DNA of 64,000 nucleotides, taken from NCBI RefSeq assembly GCF_011045195.1, contig NZ_CP049199.1:248001-312000 (forward strand), written 5' to 3'. Position numbers and translations under genes: made by a program. Below the pieces are notes generated by a model, which saw nothing but the letters and a program-made list of their open reading frames with translations, ran no database searches and had not been told where the DNA came from. This stretch comes from Caulobacter soli. GTDB taxonomy: Bacteria > Pseudomonadota > Alphaproteobacteria > Caulobacterales > Caulobacteraceae. Of this stretch, positions 35,212 through 43,457 are shown piece after piece; within the stretch, counting starts at the first letter, position 1; each line of letters starts with the position of its first letter.

Positions 35212-36366
35212 TCATTCGGCGGCGAGCGGCGCAGATTTCCTGAGAGGCGCTCTTTTCAAGGCTAGGGGAGTCAGCAGCCGTTCGGACAGCCAGCGCACCA
35301 CGGGGGCGGCCACGCCATCGCCGATCACGTGCAGGCCGGCGGTGGCGCTCTTGGGCAGGCGATAGGCGTCGGGCAGGCCCATCAGCCGGGCGCCTTCGCG
35401 GGGGCTGAGCAGGCGCGAGCGCACTTGGCCCTGGTCGATGACCAGCAGGGTCTGGCGCGAGGAGCCGCCACGCGGGGTGCGCAGGCAGCCGGCGACGCCG
35501 TCGAACCGCACCTCGGCTCGCTGCTGGCCGCCGCGCATCCGCCGGAACACCGCCCCGACCGCGCGCTCGCCGCTCTGGACGCGAGCCTCGACGGCCGCGC
35601 GGTGGGCGGGGGCCATCAGGTCCAGCAGGGCGGCGGTGTCGGCGTCCGCGCGCCAGGTGACTTGGTCATCGGCTTCGAGCAAAGCGGCCAGGTCAGTGTT
35701 GCGGGTCGGCGGGGCGGCCAGGCCCCACCAGGTCCACGCGCCTTGCAACTCGGCGGGCAGGCGGGCGTGGGCTTCGCGTACGGCGCGGGTCTGGAACGGG
35801 CTGGGACCAGCCAGGTCCTCGACCGGCAGGCGGGTGGCGATCACGAACACCCGGGGGCGCGACTGCGGCACGAAGCGGGCGGCGTCGATCTCCAGCGCGC
35901 CGAAGCGGTAGCCTTGGCTGGCCAGGGCCCGGCACAGGGCGGTGAAGTCGGCCCCGCCGTGCGAGGTCAGCAGGCCGACGACGTTCTCGACCACGACAGT
36001 GTCGGGACCACGGCCCTCGGCGGAGAGCGCCTCCATCAGTTTCCAGAAGCCGAAGAAGGCCGAGGAGCGCCCGCCTTGCAGGCCGGCCCGGGCGCCGGCC
36101 AGGCTGAAGTCCTGGCAGGGGCTGGAGGCCCAGGCCAGGTCCGCCCGGCCCGGCAGGTCGGCGGGGGCGACCTTCCAGACGTCGCCTTCGTGGAAGTGAG
36201 ATGCGGCGTCGTCGTGGTTGTCGCGATAGGTCGCGGCCTTGACCGGATCGAAGTCGTTGGCGAAGGCGCAGGTCCAGGTCGCGCCCAGGCCCAGGCGCGC
36301 CATCCCGCCGCCGGCGAAGAATTCGTAGAAGGAGGGGCCCGAGGCGCTGGAAGCGTTCCGATTCAT
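35212..36366 (-). CDS. DNA (cytosine-5-)-methyltransferase
   Basis: A 384-residue C5-cytosine methyltransferase starting MNRNASSASGPSFYEFFAGG; the frame is open to 36414 but this ATG gives the usual compact N-terminus. Motifs are complete: SAM-binding FYEFFAGGGMARLGLG (I), catalytic Cys in WASSPCQDFSLAG (IV), VVENVVGLL (VI), and QSRPRVFVIATRL (VIII). The product makes 5-methylcytosine at a sequence that cannot be inferred. No partner restriction gene is in the window, and a Vsr gene lies two genes downstream, so it is probably an orphan or solitary methylase. The divergent lipoprotein gene begins 47 bases from its start. Confidence 0.93.
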   Translation of the reverse strand: MNRNASSASGPSFYEFFAGGGMARLGLGATWTCAFANDFDPVKAATYRDNHDDAASHFHEGDVWKVAPADLPGRADLAWASSPCQDFSLAGARAGLQGGRSSAFFGFWKLMEALSAEGRGPDTVVVENVVGLLTSHGGADFTALCRALASQGYRFGALEIDAARFVPQSRPRVFVIATRLPVEDLAGPSPFQTRAVREAHARLPAELQGAWTWWGLAAPPTRNTDLAALLEADDQVTWRADADTAALLDLMAPAHRAAVEARVQSGERAVGAVFRRMRGGQQRAEVRFDGVAGCLRTPRGGSSRQTLLVIDQGQVRSRLLSPREGARLMGLPDAYRLPKSATAGLHVIGDGVAAPVVRWLSERLLTPLALKRAPLRKSAPLAAE

Positions 36367-36412
36367 CGCGCGAGAGTCTAGCGTGAGCCGCCCATCCGAG
36401 GATAGCGCCGCC

Positions 36413-36850
36413 ATGCTTCGTTCCGCCGCCGCTCTTTGCCTGATCCTGACGCTCTCAGCCTGCGGGGAGTCGCCGATGGGCGCTTCGGAGGGCGCGACGC
36501 CGCCGCCGGCCGACGCCCCGGCCTCGGCGCCGCCGGGACCGGACTTCTCTGGCGACTTCGACCTGATCGGGACCGAGCCGTTCTGGAGCGGACGGATCCA
36601 GGGCGACGGCCTGACCCTGTCACGCGCCGGTCAGCCTGATGTCAGCGCCGCCAACACCGGCGCGCATGTCGAGGGCGATGTCGGCGTGTGGGGCGTGGGC
36701 GGGCTGGTGTTCAAGCTGAAGCCCGAGCCGTGCGCCGACGGCATGTCGGACCGCCGCTATGATTATCGCGCCGAGGTGACGCTCAATGGCCAAACCCTGA
36801 GGGGGTGCGCTTCGGCGCCGTTGGACCTGAAGGGACAGCCGAAGCCTTAG
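36413..36850 (+). CDS. COG3650-like lipoprotein
   Basis: A 145-residue lipoprotein: MLRSAAALCLILTLSACGES carries a lipobox LSAC, followed by a Pro/Ala-rich linker and a globular part with FDLIGTEPFWSGRIQGDG and SDRRYDYRAEVTLNGQTLRG. This pattern is found in COG3650 proteins of unknown role, probably anchored in the outer or inner membrane. It diverges from the methyltransferase gene and converges with a 46-codon gene 11 bases beyond its stop. The start is the ATG directly before the lipoprotein signal. Confidence 0.8.
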   Translation: MLRSAAALCLILTLSACGESPMGASEGATPPPADAPASAPPGPDFSGDFDLIGTEPFWSGRIQGDGLTLSRAGQPDVSAANTGAHVEGDVGVWGVGGLVFKLKPEPCADGMSDRRYDYRAEVTLNGQTLRGCASAPLDLKGQPKP

Positions 36851-36861
36851 TTCTCCGAGCC

Positions 36862-37002
36862 TTAGTTCCCGACGTCCATCAGCTCGTAGTGGCCGCGCGC
36901 GTCGAGGCTCTGATGCACGGCGCCAGGCACGGGCAGGAGCAGGCCGATCGAGACGGCGGCGACGGTGGCGAGGGCGAAAAGGGCCTTGATGGTGGAGGCC
37001 AT
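36862..37002 (-). CDS. Small membrane peptide (46 aa)
   Basis: A very short frame: MASTIKALFALATVAAVSIG followed by LLLPVPGA, then the polar tail VHQSLDARGHYELMDVGN. It is a single hydrophobic segment with a polar C-terminus, consistent with a one-pass membrane or exported peptide. Length is below the usual cut-off for gene callers. Codon use is GC-rich at third positions as in real genes of this genome, and the TAA sits 11 bases from the convergent lipoprotein stop. No homologue is recalled. Confidence 0.55.
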   Translation of the reverse strand: MASTIKALFALATVAAVSIGLLLPVPGAVHQSLDARGHYELMDVGN

Positions 37003-37197
37003 GGCGGCGGGTCCTGATCGAGCGATCCGCCAAGGGGCGGTCGATTGGCAACAAAGATGGTTGCGGTTGGGCGAGGTTCAAGAGGTCGCCGCCGCGCGTT
37101 CGCAAATTCGCCGATCGCCGTTCGTCAGACTTGTCGAATCCGACCTCGAAACGCAGAACGCCGCCGGGCGTGAACCCAGCGGCGTCTGTAGTGGATA

Positions 37198-37264
37198 GGG
37201 GACACACACTCGCTCTCGGCGTGGAGGATTGATCCCTGGCGCGTCGTGGCGAGTGTGTGTCCCC
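37198..37264. repeat. 16-bp perfect inverted repeat with 35-base spacer
   Basis: GGGGACACACACTCGC (37198-37213) and its exact complement (37249-37264) flank a 35-base non-repetitive spacer. It lies 15 bases downstream of the thiolase stop on that gene's strand. It may form a long stem in the 3' untranslated region or be a short mobile palindrome; it has no following T run. Confidence 0.65.
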
Positions 37265-37279
37265 GGCTCGTGTCGGAAC

Positions 37280-38467
37280 CTAGAAGATTTCGAACAGCCC
37301 CGCCGCGCCCATGCCGCCGCCGATGCACATGGTCACCACGCCCAGCTTGGCCTTGCGGCGCTTGCCTTCCAGCAGCAGGTGGCCGGCGCAGCGGGCGCCG
37401 GTCATGCCGAACGGGTGGCCGATGGCGATCGAGCCGCCGTTGACGTTGAACTTCTCCGGATCGATGCCCAGGGTGTCGCGGCTGTAGAGGCACTGCGACG
37501 CGAAGGCCTCGTTCAGCTCCCACAGGTCGATGTCGTCGACCTTCAGGCCGTGGCGCTCCAGCAGGCGCGGCACGGCGAAGACCGGGCCGATGCCCATCTC
37601 GTCGGGCTCGCAGCCGGCGATGGCGAAGCCCTTGAACAGGCCCAGGGGCTCCAGGCCGCGCTTGGCCGCTTCCTTGGCTTCCATCACCACCACGGCGGCC
37701 GCGCCGTCCGACAGCTGGCTGGCGTTGCCGGCGGTGACGAAGTTGCCCGGACCCTTGACCGGCTCCAGCTTGGCCAGGCCCTCGAGGGTCGTCTCGGGGC
37801 GATTGCACTCGTCCCTGGTGACCACGTAGTCGACCAGACTTTCTTCCTTGGTCTCCTTGTTGACCACCTTCATCTTGGTGGCCATCGGCACGATCTCGTT
37901 GTCGAACAGGCCGGCGGCTTGGGCGGCGGCGATCCGCTGCTGGCTGCGCAGCGAGTACTCGTCCTGGTATTCGCGGCTGACGTTGTAGCGCTTGGCGACG
38001 ATGTCGGCGGTGTCGATCATCGCCATCCACAGCGCTGGCTTTTCCTTCAGCAGCTTTTCCTCGGTCAGGTGGAAGCGGTTCATGTGACCGCCGCCCTGGA
38101 CCAGAGAGATCGACTCCACCCCGCCGCCGATGGCGACCGGCGCGCCGTCGTTGCGGACATAGTTGGCGGCCGTGGCGATGGCTTGCAGGCCCGAAGAGCA
38201 GAAGCGGTTGACGGTCTGGCCCGAGGTGGTGACCGGCAGGCCGGCCCAGATGGCGGCGTTGCGGGCGACGTTCATGCCGGTGGCGCCTTCGGGACCGCCG
38301 CAGCCCAGCACCACGTCCTCCACTTCCGGACCGTCCAGGCCGGCGCGCGACACAGCGTGCTGGATGGCGTGGCCGGCCATGGCCGCGCCGTGGGTGTTGT
38401 TGAACCCGCCGCGATTGGACTTGGCCAGGCCGGTCCGGGCGTAAGAGACGATCACCGCTTCGCGCAT
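37280..38467 (-). CDS. Acetyl-CoA C-acyltransferase (thiolase)
   Basis: A 395-residue thiolase of the FadA/AtoB family starting [20 protein letters not shown]. The nucleophilic Cys is in [14 protein letters not shown], the CoA-binding and catalytic His in [13 protein letters not shown], and the second catalytic Cys in [13 protein letters not shown]; all catalytic residues are present. It either splits 3-ketoacyl-CoA in beta-oxidation or condenses acetyl-CoA; sequence alone does not choose. An operator-like dyad (38482-38499) lies 15 bases upstream, which would fit control by fatty acid derivatives. Start is the second ATG, since 38476 adds only RP-type residues. Confidence 0.94.
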   Translation of the reverse strand: MREAVIVSYARTGLAKSNRGGFNNTHGAAMAGHAIQHAVSRAGLDGPEVEDVVLGCGGPEGATGMNVARNAAIWAGLPVTTSGQTVNRFCSSGLQAIATAANYVRNDGAPVAIGGGVESISLVQGGGHMNRFHLTEEKLLKEKPALWMAMIDTADIVAKRYNVSREYQDEYSLRSQQRIAAAQAAGLFDNEIVPMATKMKVVNKETKEESLVDYVVTRDECNRPETTLEGLAKLEPVKGPGNFVTAGNASQLSDGAAAVVVMEAKEAAKRGLEPLGLFKGFAIAGCEPDEMGIGPVFAVPRLLERHGLKVDDIDLWELNEAFASQCLYSRDTLGIDPEKFNVNGGSIAIGHPFGMTGARCAGHLLLEGKRRKAKLGVVTMCIGGGMGAAGLFEIF

Positions 38468-38782
38468 TGGGCGCACTCCCCTTTAAACGTTAGTTTGAAT
38501 TGGCGGCCACCCTAGACCGGGATTTCCGCTGGCGAAAGATCACGCGCACGTAAAGGGAGCCGGCCGGCCCAAGCAGCGGGTTCGCCGGGAAGAGCCCCTC
38601 CGTGACACGCGGGTTTGGGGAGGACATTGTTGCCCGCAGTCCACGCGCTTCCGGAAAGATCCTTGCGCGGACGCCATGGTCTGGTTTGGCGTTGACTTTC
38701 CTCGGTTCCGACAAGAACGCTCAGGTTGTGGCCTACAATCATAAATTTAACGGGCCCTAGAAAAACCAGCGGGAGGAACTTC
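38468..38782. promoter_or_regulatory. Divergent region between thiolase and TonB receptor
   Basis: The 315-base gap contains no gene. Near the thiolase is the dyad 38482-38499; near the receptor is an AT-rich stretch with TACAAT at 38734-38739 (possible -10) and a strong GGGAGGA ribosome site just before the ATG at 38783. The centre is GC-rich and shows nothing else recognisable. Confidence 0.6.
38482..38499. promoter_or_regulatory. Operator-like dyad upstream of thiolase
   Basis: TTTAAAC-GTTA-GTTTGAA is an inverted repeat with arms matching at 6 of 7 positions and a 4-base spacer. It is AT-rich in a GC-rich region and placed 15 bases from the thiolase start. TetR-type fatty acid degradation regulators (PsrA/FadR-like) bind dyads of similar form; identity of the regulator is not known. 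Confidence 0.55.
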
Positions 38783-41161
38783 ATGCGCTCTGTGACCCAT
38801 CGCCGGCCTGCGCTGCTGGCCGCGACCGCCCTGGCGGCGTCGATCGCCTTGCCGGCGGTCGCCTCGGCCCAGCAGTCCAACAACACCGTCGAGGAGCTGA
38901 TCGTCACCGCCACCAAGCGCGACGCGACCATCCTGGACGTGCCGTTCTCGATCAATGCGCAGACGGAGGCCGACATCCAGAAGTCCGGGGCGGTGACCCT
39001 GGAGGACCTGTCGCGCAACGTCGCCAGCCTGACGATCCAGAACCTGGGTCCGGGCCAGAGCCAGGTGTCGGTGCGCGGCGTCTCGGCCGGCCAGGTGGTC
39101 CGCGACCAGCCGGGCGTCAAGGAGCAGGTCGGGGTCTATCTGGACGAGTCGGTGATCTCGCTGTCGCTGTTCACGCCCGACGTCGATCTGTTCGACCTGA
39201 ACCGGGTCGAGACCCTGCGCGGCCCGCAAGGCACGCTGTTCGGCTCCGGCTCGGTCGGCGGCACGATCCGCTACATCACCAACCAGCCCAAGCTGGGCGC
39301 CCACGAGGGCGTGATCGAGGGCAACTTCAACACCCTGAAGGGCGGCGATGTCGGCGGCTATCTGAAGGGCGCGGTCAACCTGCCGCTGTCGGACAAGGCC
39401 GCTTTGCGGGTGGTCGGCTACGACACCGAATATGCCGGCTTCGTCGACGCCCTGGGCGAGGGCGGCACGCGCAAGAACAACGTCAACGACGGCTATCGGC
39501 GCGGTGGCCGGGTGTCGCTGCTGTTCCAGCCCAGCGATAACATCAGCATCACCCCGCGCCTGGTCTATCAGAAGATCCACGCCGGCGGCTTCAATCGCCA
39601 GGAGGCGTTCAACATCTTCGCCAACCCGTTCACCACCACGCGGCCGAAGATCACCCTGGGCGAGCGCGAGCAATACCTGCTGCTGGACGAGAGCTTCGAC
39701 GACAAGACCTTCCTGGGCGACCTGACCGCCTCGTTCGGCTTCGACGGCGTCACCCTGACCTCGGTGACCAGCTATATCGACCGCAAGATCGACGTGAACC
39801 GCGACGCCAGCGCCCTGTCCGGCAGCGTGTCGGTGGACCTGGGCTTCCCGGCCGCGGCCGTCACCCTGCCGTCCAAGCTGGTCGACACCACCGACCTTGA
39901 GCAATTCACCCAGGAAGCGCGGCTCAGCTCCGACACGGACGGGCCGTTCCAGTGGGTGGTCGGGGCGTTCTATTCCAAGGTCGACCGTCTCTACGACCAG
40001 CGCCTGCCGACGCCGGGCTATGACGCCTATACCGACGCCACCCTGGGCGCCGGCACGGCCGCTTCGGTGGCCAACGGCTTCCCGGCCAACTCGCCCTACA
40101 ACGCCTCGCTGCCCTATCACATCAAGCAAAAGGCCGTGTTCGGCGAGGCCAGCTACGAGATCGCCAAGCTGACGGTCACCGCCGGCGGCCGTTACTACGA
40201 CTTCAGCGAGAACCGCCGCTTCACCTCGGGCGGACTGTTCGCCAATGGCGACGACCAGACCGACAAGACCTCGTCCGACGGTTTCACCCCGCGCCTGCTG
40301 GTTAGCTACAAGGCCAATCCGGGCCTGACCTTCAACGCCCAGGCGTCCAAGGGCTTCCGGCTGGGCGGGGTCAACGACCCGCTGAACCTGCCGCTCTGCA
40401 CCCCGCAGGACGAGGCGATCTTCGGCGGCTTCCAGTCGTATGACGACGAAACGCTGTGGAACTACGAGGGCGGGGTGAAGTCGCGGATGGGCGGCGTCAC
40501 CTTCAACGGCGCGGTCTTCTATACCGACATCAAGAACCTGCAGACCACGCTGGACGCCGGCTCGTGCTCGTCGCGCGTGGTGTTCAACGTGCCCAAGGCC
40601 CACACCAAGGGGATCGAGGGCGAGCTGTCGGCCCGCTTGGCGCCGGGCCTCGATCTCAGCGTCTCGGGCAGCCTGCTGGAGGCCGAGTTCGACTCCACGG
40701 TGCGCGACGGCACGGGCGCGGTGATCGGCGGCATCCGCGAGGGCAACCGCCTGCCTTCGGTGCCCAAGTTCCAGATCTCGATCAACGCCACCTACACTCG
40801 GGCCCTGACGGCGACGATGGACGGCTACGTCACCGCCTCGTTCCAGCACGTGGGCAACCGCTACACCCAGGCCAGCGACCAGGAGAACAATCCGCGCTCG
40901 TTCGTCTCGGGCCTGCCGTTCGGCGGCGCCTCGGGCAACGACGCCACGGTGCTGGATCTGAAGCTGCCCAGCTACGACATCATCAATCTGAGCGCGGGCC
41001 TGCAGATGGACAACGGCCTGGACATCATCGCCTACGTCAACAACGTGGCCGACGAGAACGCCTTGCTGTCGTTCGACCGCGAGCGCGGCGGCCGGGCGCG
41101 CCTGGGCTACACGATCGGCCAGCCTCGCACGGCCGGCTTCACGATCCGCAAGTCGTTCTAG
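38783..41161 (+). CDS. TonB-dependent outer membrane receptor
   Basis: A 792-residue receptor beginning MRSVTHRRPALLAATALAAS, a signal peptide ending AVASAQQ. The TonB box-like VEELIVTATKRD is followed by the plug domain (DVPFSINAQTEADIQKSGAV, VETLRGPQGTLFGSG) and a long 22-strand barrel ending in the Phe-terminated FTIRKSF. Caulobacters use many such receptors to import carbohydrates and siderophores; the ligand is unknown. GGGAGGA immediately precedes the chosen ATG, whereas the frame extends to 38726 without a ribosome site. No TonB or regulator gene is adjacent. Confidence 0.95.
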   Translation: MRSVTHRRPALLAATALAASIALPAVASAQQSNNTVEELIVTATKRDATILDVPFSINAQTEADIQKSGAVTLEDLSRNVASLTIQNLGPGQSQVSVRGVSAGQVVRDQPGVKEQVGVYLDESVISLSLFTPDVDLFDLNRVETLRGPQGTLFGSGSVGGTIRYITNQPKLGAHEGVIEGNFNTLKGGDVGGYLKGAVNLPLSDKAALRVVGYDTEYAGFVDALGEGGTRKNNVNDGYRRGGRVSLLFQPSDNISITPRLVYQKIHAGGFNRQEAFNIFANPFTTTRPKITLGEREQYLLLDESFDDKTFLGDLTASFGFDGVTLTSVTSYIDRKIDVNRDASALSGSVSVDLGFPAAAVTLPSKLVDTTDLEQFTQEARLSSDTDGPFQWVVGAFYSKVDRLYDQRLPTPGYDAYTDATLGAGTAASVANGFPANSPYNASLPYHIKQKAVFGEASYEIAKLTVTAGGRYYDFSENRRFTSGGLFANGDDQTDKTSSDGFTPRLLVSYKANPGLTFNAQASKGFRLGGVNDPLNLPLCTPQDEAIFGGFQSYDDETLWNYEGGVKSRMGGVTFNGAVFYTDIKNLQTTLDAGSCSSRVVFNVPKAHTKGIEGELSARLAPGLDLSVSGSLLEAEFDSTVRDGTGAVIGGIREGNRLPSVPKFQISINATYTRALTATMDGYVTASFQHVGNRYTQASDQENNPRSFVSGLPFGGASGNDATVLDLKLPSYDIINLSAGLQMDNGLDIIAYVNNVADENALLSFDRERGGRARLGYTIGQPRTAGFTIRKSF

Positions 41162-41190
41162 GGGGTCGACATTCGAGCGTTGCGCGTGGT

Positions 41191-41277
41191 CCTCGTCCTT
41201 CGACAAGCTCAGGATGAGGACCATTGTACGGGCCTTGGCATTCGAAAACCTCATCCTGAGCTTGTCGAAGGACGAGG
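41191..41277. repeat. 29-bp perfect inverted repeat
   Basis: CCTCGTCCTTCGACAAGCTC-AGGATGAGG (41191-41219) and its exact complement (41249-41277) flank a 29-base spacer. The block CTTCGACAAGCTCAGGATGA is a known dispersed palindromic unit of alphaproteobacteria. It sits 29 bases after the receptor stop and may end its transcription; one unit in each direction forms a long stem. Confidence 0.75.
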
Positions 41278-41327
41278 TTTTCGGCCCCAGAGGAGCGGGG
41301 ACATGCCCTCGCGGCGTGTCCCCGATC

Positions 41328-41744
41328 CTATTTCGGCTTGGCGTCCACCAGTCCGTCGGCGTGGCGGTGGATCATCTTCCAGTCGCCGTCCTCGCGGCGG
41401 AAGATCTCGGTGATCCGCAGGTGCATCTCGACCGGATGGTCCTGGCCCGCGAACCGGACGGCGGCATGTTGCAGGCCGGTCCAGTAGGCCAGGTCGCCGC
41501 TGGCCTGGCTGTGCAGGATTTCCAGGGTCGTCTCGCTTCCGGTCGTGAAGCTCCGGGCCCCGCGGGCGTTGACGGCGGTCACGTGGCCCGCGCCTTGCTC
41601 GCGTCCGCCGTGCGGCGGGAAGAAGCTGGCCGGATTGGCCTGGGTCGCGATCTCGCCCAGCGGCCCGGCGTCGCCGTTGACATAGGCCTGGGCGACGGCC
41701 CGGCGCTGGTCGAGGAAGGCGGTGAAGTCGTCCTGATCGCTCAT
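41328..41744 (-). CDS. SnoaL/NTF2-like domain protein (DUF4440 type)
   Basis: A 138-residue single-domain protein with the NTF2 cone fold pattern: an N-terminal helix ([20 protein letters not shown]) and C-terminal strands [20 protein letters not shown] and [21 protein letters not shown]4440/YybH-like members include ketosteroid isomerase relatives and proteins of unknown role; the H-R-H near the end is typical. No signal peptide. It is adjacent to, but separated by 82 bases from, the TPM operon reading the same way. Confidence 0.8.
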   Translation of the reverse strand: MSDQDDFTAFLDQRRAVAQAYVNGDAGPLGEIATQANPASFFPPHGGREQGAGHVTAVNARGARSFTTGSETTLEILHSQASGDLAYWTGLQHAAVRFAGQDHPVEMHLRITEIFRREDGDWKMIHRHADGLVDAKPK

Positions 41745-41826
41745 GGGGTCCTCCTGGTCGTCATGCCCGAAACGCGCGAAGGCGGCAAAACGAGCCCTCT
41801 CCCGGAGGGGAGAGGGAGGGGGCCTT

Positions 41827-42528
41827 TTATCGCGGCAGCACCGTCAGGCCGTCGGGCAGCTCGTTGACGTCGTCGGGGCGCGGCGGGACGTGGGTGGCCA
41901 GGATGGCGCCGGCCCGGGCGATGGCGGCCACGAAGCCGTCGGCGATGCGCCCGCTCTTCAAGCCCGCCACCATGTCGGCCACCACTTCGTCCCACACGGC
42001 CTTGGGGGCGGCGGCGTGAATGCCCTCGTCGGCGATCACCTCGACCCGGTGCTCGGCCAGGGCGGCGAAGATCAGCACGCCGGTGCGCTCGCGGGTCAGG
42101 TGCAGGCCCTGGGCCAGGAAATGGGTCGTGGCCGCTCGCTTGACCCGCGCCGCCTTCAAGGGGCGCGGCGTGATCAGGCGACGGACGGGCGGGATCGAGA
42201 CGACCATGGCGGTGACGATGAACACCAGGGCCTGCAAGGCGATGTAGTTGGAGACCGCCGTGGTGACGGCGAGGTCCACGATGGCGCCGTGGGCGGCTCG
42301 CCATTCGGTCAGCGGCCAGCCCGGCAGAGGACTCTCCAGGTTCAGGCCGAAGAACAGGGCGATCGGCGGCAGCAGCAAGGCGGCCGCGGCGCCCCAGGCC
42401 ATGGCGTCCTCGCGATCGCCGCCGACCTCGGGGGCCAGCACGCAGTGGATCTCGCCCGCGGTGGTCTTCTCGGCCTGGGCCACGGCCTGGGCGATGCGAT
42501 CCTGATCGGCTTGGGACAACGTCTTCAT
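41827..42528 (-). CDS. TPM domain membrane protein (short form)
   Basis: A 233-residue protein with an N-terminal TPM-like domain in cytoplasmic context ([32 protein letters not shown]) and several hydrophobic segments in the centre ([38 protein letters not shown]), then a second conserved block [25 protein letters not shown]. The ATG overlaps the preceding TGA by one base (TGATG), so it is coupled to the longer TPM gene; lemA heads the operon. TPM proteins occur with LemA and are involved in membrane or photosystem repair in plants and bacteria, but no exact reaction is assigned. Confidence 0.85.
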   Translation of the reverse strand: MKTLSQADQDRIAQAVAQAEKTTAGEIHCVLAPEVGGDREDAMAWGAAAALLLPPIALFFGLNLESPLPGWPLTEWRAAHGAIVDLAVTTAVSNYIALQALVFIVTAMVVSIPPVRRLITPRPLKAARVKRAATTHFLAQGLHLTRERTGVLIFAALAEHRVEVIADEGIHAAAPKAVWDEVVADMVAGLKSGRIADGFVAAIARAGAILATHVPPRPDDVNELPDGLTVLPR

Positions 42529-43457
42529 CACCAGCTCCCCGAAGATCCGCCGCCGCCGAACGAGCCGCCGCCGCCGGAGAAGCCACCGCCTCCGCCGCCG
42601 CCGCCTCCAAAACCTCCTCCGCCGCCACGACCGCCGCTCAGCATGCCGTTCAGGATGATCCAGGGCAGGGCCGAGCCCAGCCCGCCGCCGCGTCCACGCC
42701 GGAACATCTGGCTGAGCACCACGATGACGATGAACAGGATGATCAGGGCCAGGATCGGCGAGGGCCCCGAGCTCCGCTCGGCCGCTTGCGAGGCCGTGAA
42801 GGCCTGGGCCGCCTTGGCCTTGGCCTCCTCGTCGGGCAGGGCCAGCTGGGCGATGACCGCGTCGGTCCCGGCCGTGACGCCGCCTTCGAGGTCGCCGGCC
42901 TTGAACTTGGGCAGGATGGCGGTCTGGATGATGACGCTGGACAGTGCGTCGGTCAGGATCGGCTCCAGGCCGTAGCCGACCTCGATGCGCACCTTGCGCT
43001 CGTTGGGGGCCACGATCAGCAGGGCGCCGGTGTTGGTCCCCTTCTGGCCGATCCCCCAGGTGCGGCCCAGCTGGTAGCCGTAGTCCTCGATCTCGTAGCC
43101 CTGCAGGTCAGGCACGGTGGCCACCACCAGCTGGCGGCCGGTGGTCTTTTCCAGGTTTTCCAGCTTGGCGGTCAGGTCGGCCTCGACCCCTGGCGACAGG
43201 ATGTTGGCGCCGTCGACGACGCGGCCGGTCAGGGGCGGGAAGGTGGGACCGGCGGCCAGGGCGGGGGCGGCGAAGGCCAGAGCCAGGAACGTGAGGAACG
43301 TTGCGATCCATCTCCTCCCCCGTGCAACGGGGGAGGTGGCGGCGAAGCCGACGCAGGGGGCGTCCTGACGCGCGAAGACGCCCCCTCCGTCACGGCGCGA
43401 AGCGCGCCGCGCCACCTCCCCCGCCTTGCGGGTGAGGAGAGGAAGGAGCGTATCCAC
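42528..43457 (-). CDS. YgcG-like TPM domain protein with repeat-derived N-terminus
   Basis: A secreted-type TPM (YgcG) protein: signal-like LTFLALAFAAPALAAG, the TPM domain (LTGRVVDGANILSPGVEADL, EKTTGRQLVVATVPDLQGYE, DYGYQLGRTWGIGQKGTNTG), a transmembrane segment (ILALIILFIVIVVLS) and a Gly/Ser-rich tail. The only in-frame start that precedes the signal is GTG 43457, directly after the lemA stop; there is none between the repeat and the signal core. The first roughly 50 codons therefore run through a palindromic repeat (43312-43448), lengthening the signal peptide to about 69 residues. It is coupled to its neighbours on both sides. Confidence 0.8.
   Translation of the reverse strand: MDTLLPLLTRKAGEVARRASRRDGGGVFARQDAPCVGFAATSPVARGRRWIATFLTFLALAFAAPALAAGPTFPPLTGRVVDGANILSPGVEADLTAKLENLEKTTGRQLVVATVPDLQGYEIEDYGYQLGRTWGIGQKGTNTGALLIVAPNERKVRIEVGYGLEPILTDALSSVIIQTAILPKFKAGDLEGGVTAGTDAVIAQLALPDEEAKAKAAQAFTASQAAERSSGPSPILALIILFIVIVVLSQMFRRGRGGGLGSALPWIILNGMLSGGRGGGGGFGGGGGGGGGFSGGGGSFGGGGSSGSW
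43312..43448. repeat. Palindromic repeat element inside the TPM reading frame
   Basis: CCTCCCCC-GTGCAAC-GGGGGAGG (43314-43336), GGGGGCGTC/GACGCCCCC arms around 43356-43385 and a GCGCG-rich palindrome up to 43430, then CACCTCCCCCGCC, form a compound element of two opposed units. It overlaps the coding start of the YgcG-like gene. Its flanks share sequence with the units at 33,561. Confidence 0.7.

Noticed and set aside
38747..41254. 835-codon minus-strand frame opposite the TonB receptor
   Set aside because: The receptor has a signal peptide, plug and barrel end; the antisense frame has none and consists of Ala/Arg/Gly/Val/Gln shadows.
43108..43311. ATG with an excellent GGAGGAG site beginning MDRNVPHVPG
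   Set aside because: The frame is out of phase with the TPM domain and encodes Arg/Pro-rich text; the good-looking ribosome site is part of the palindromic repeat.
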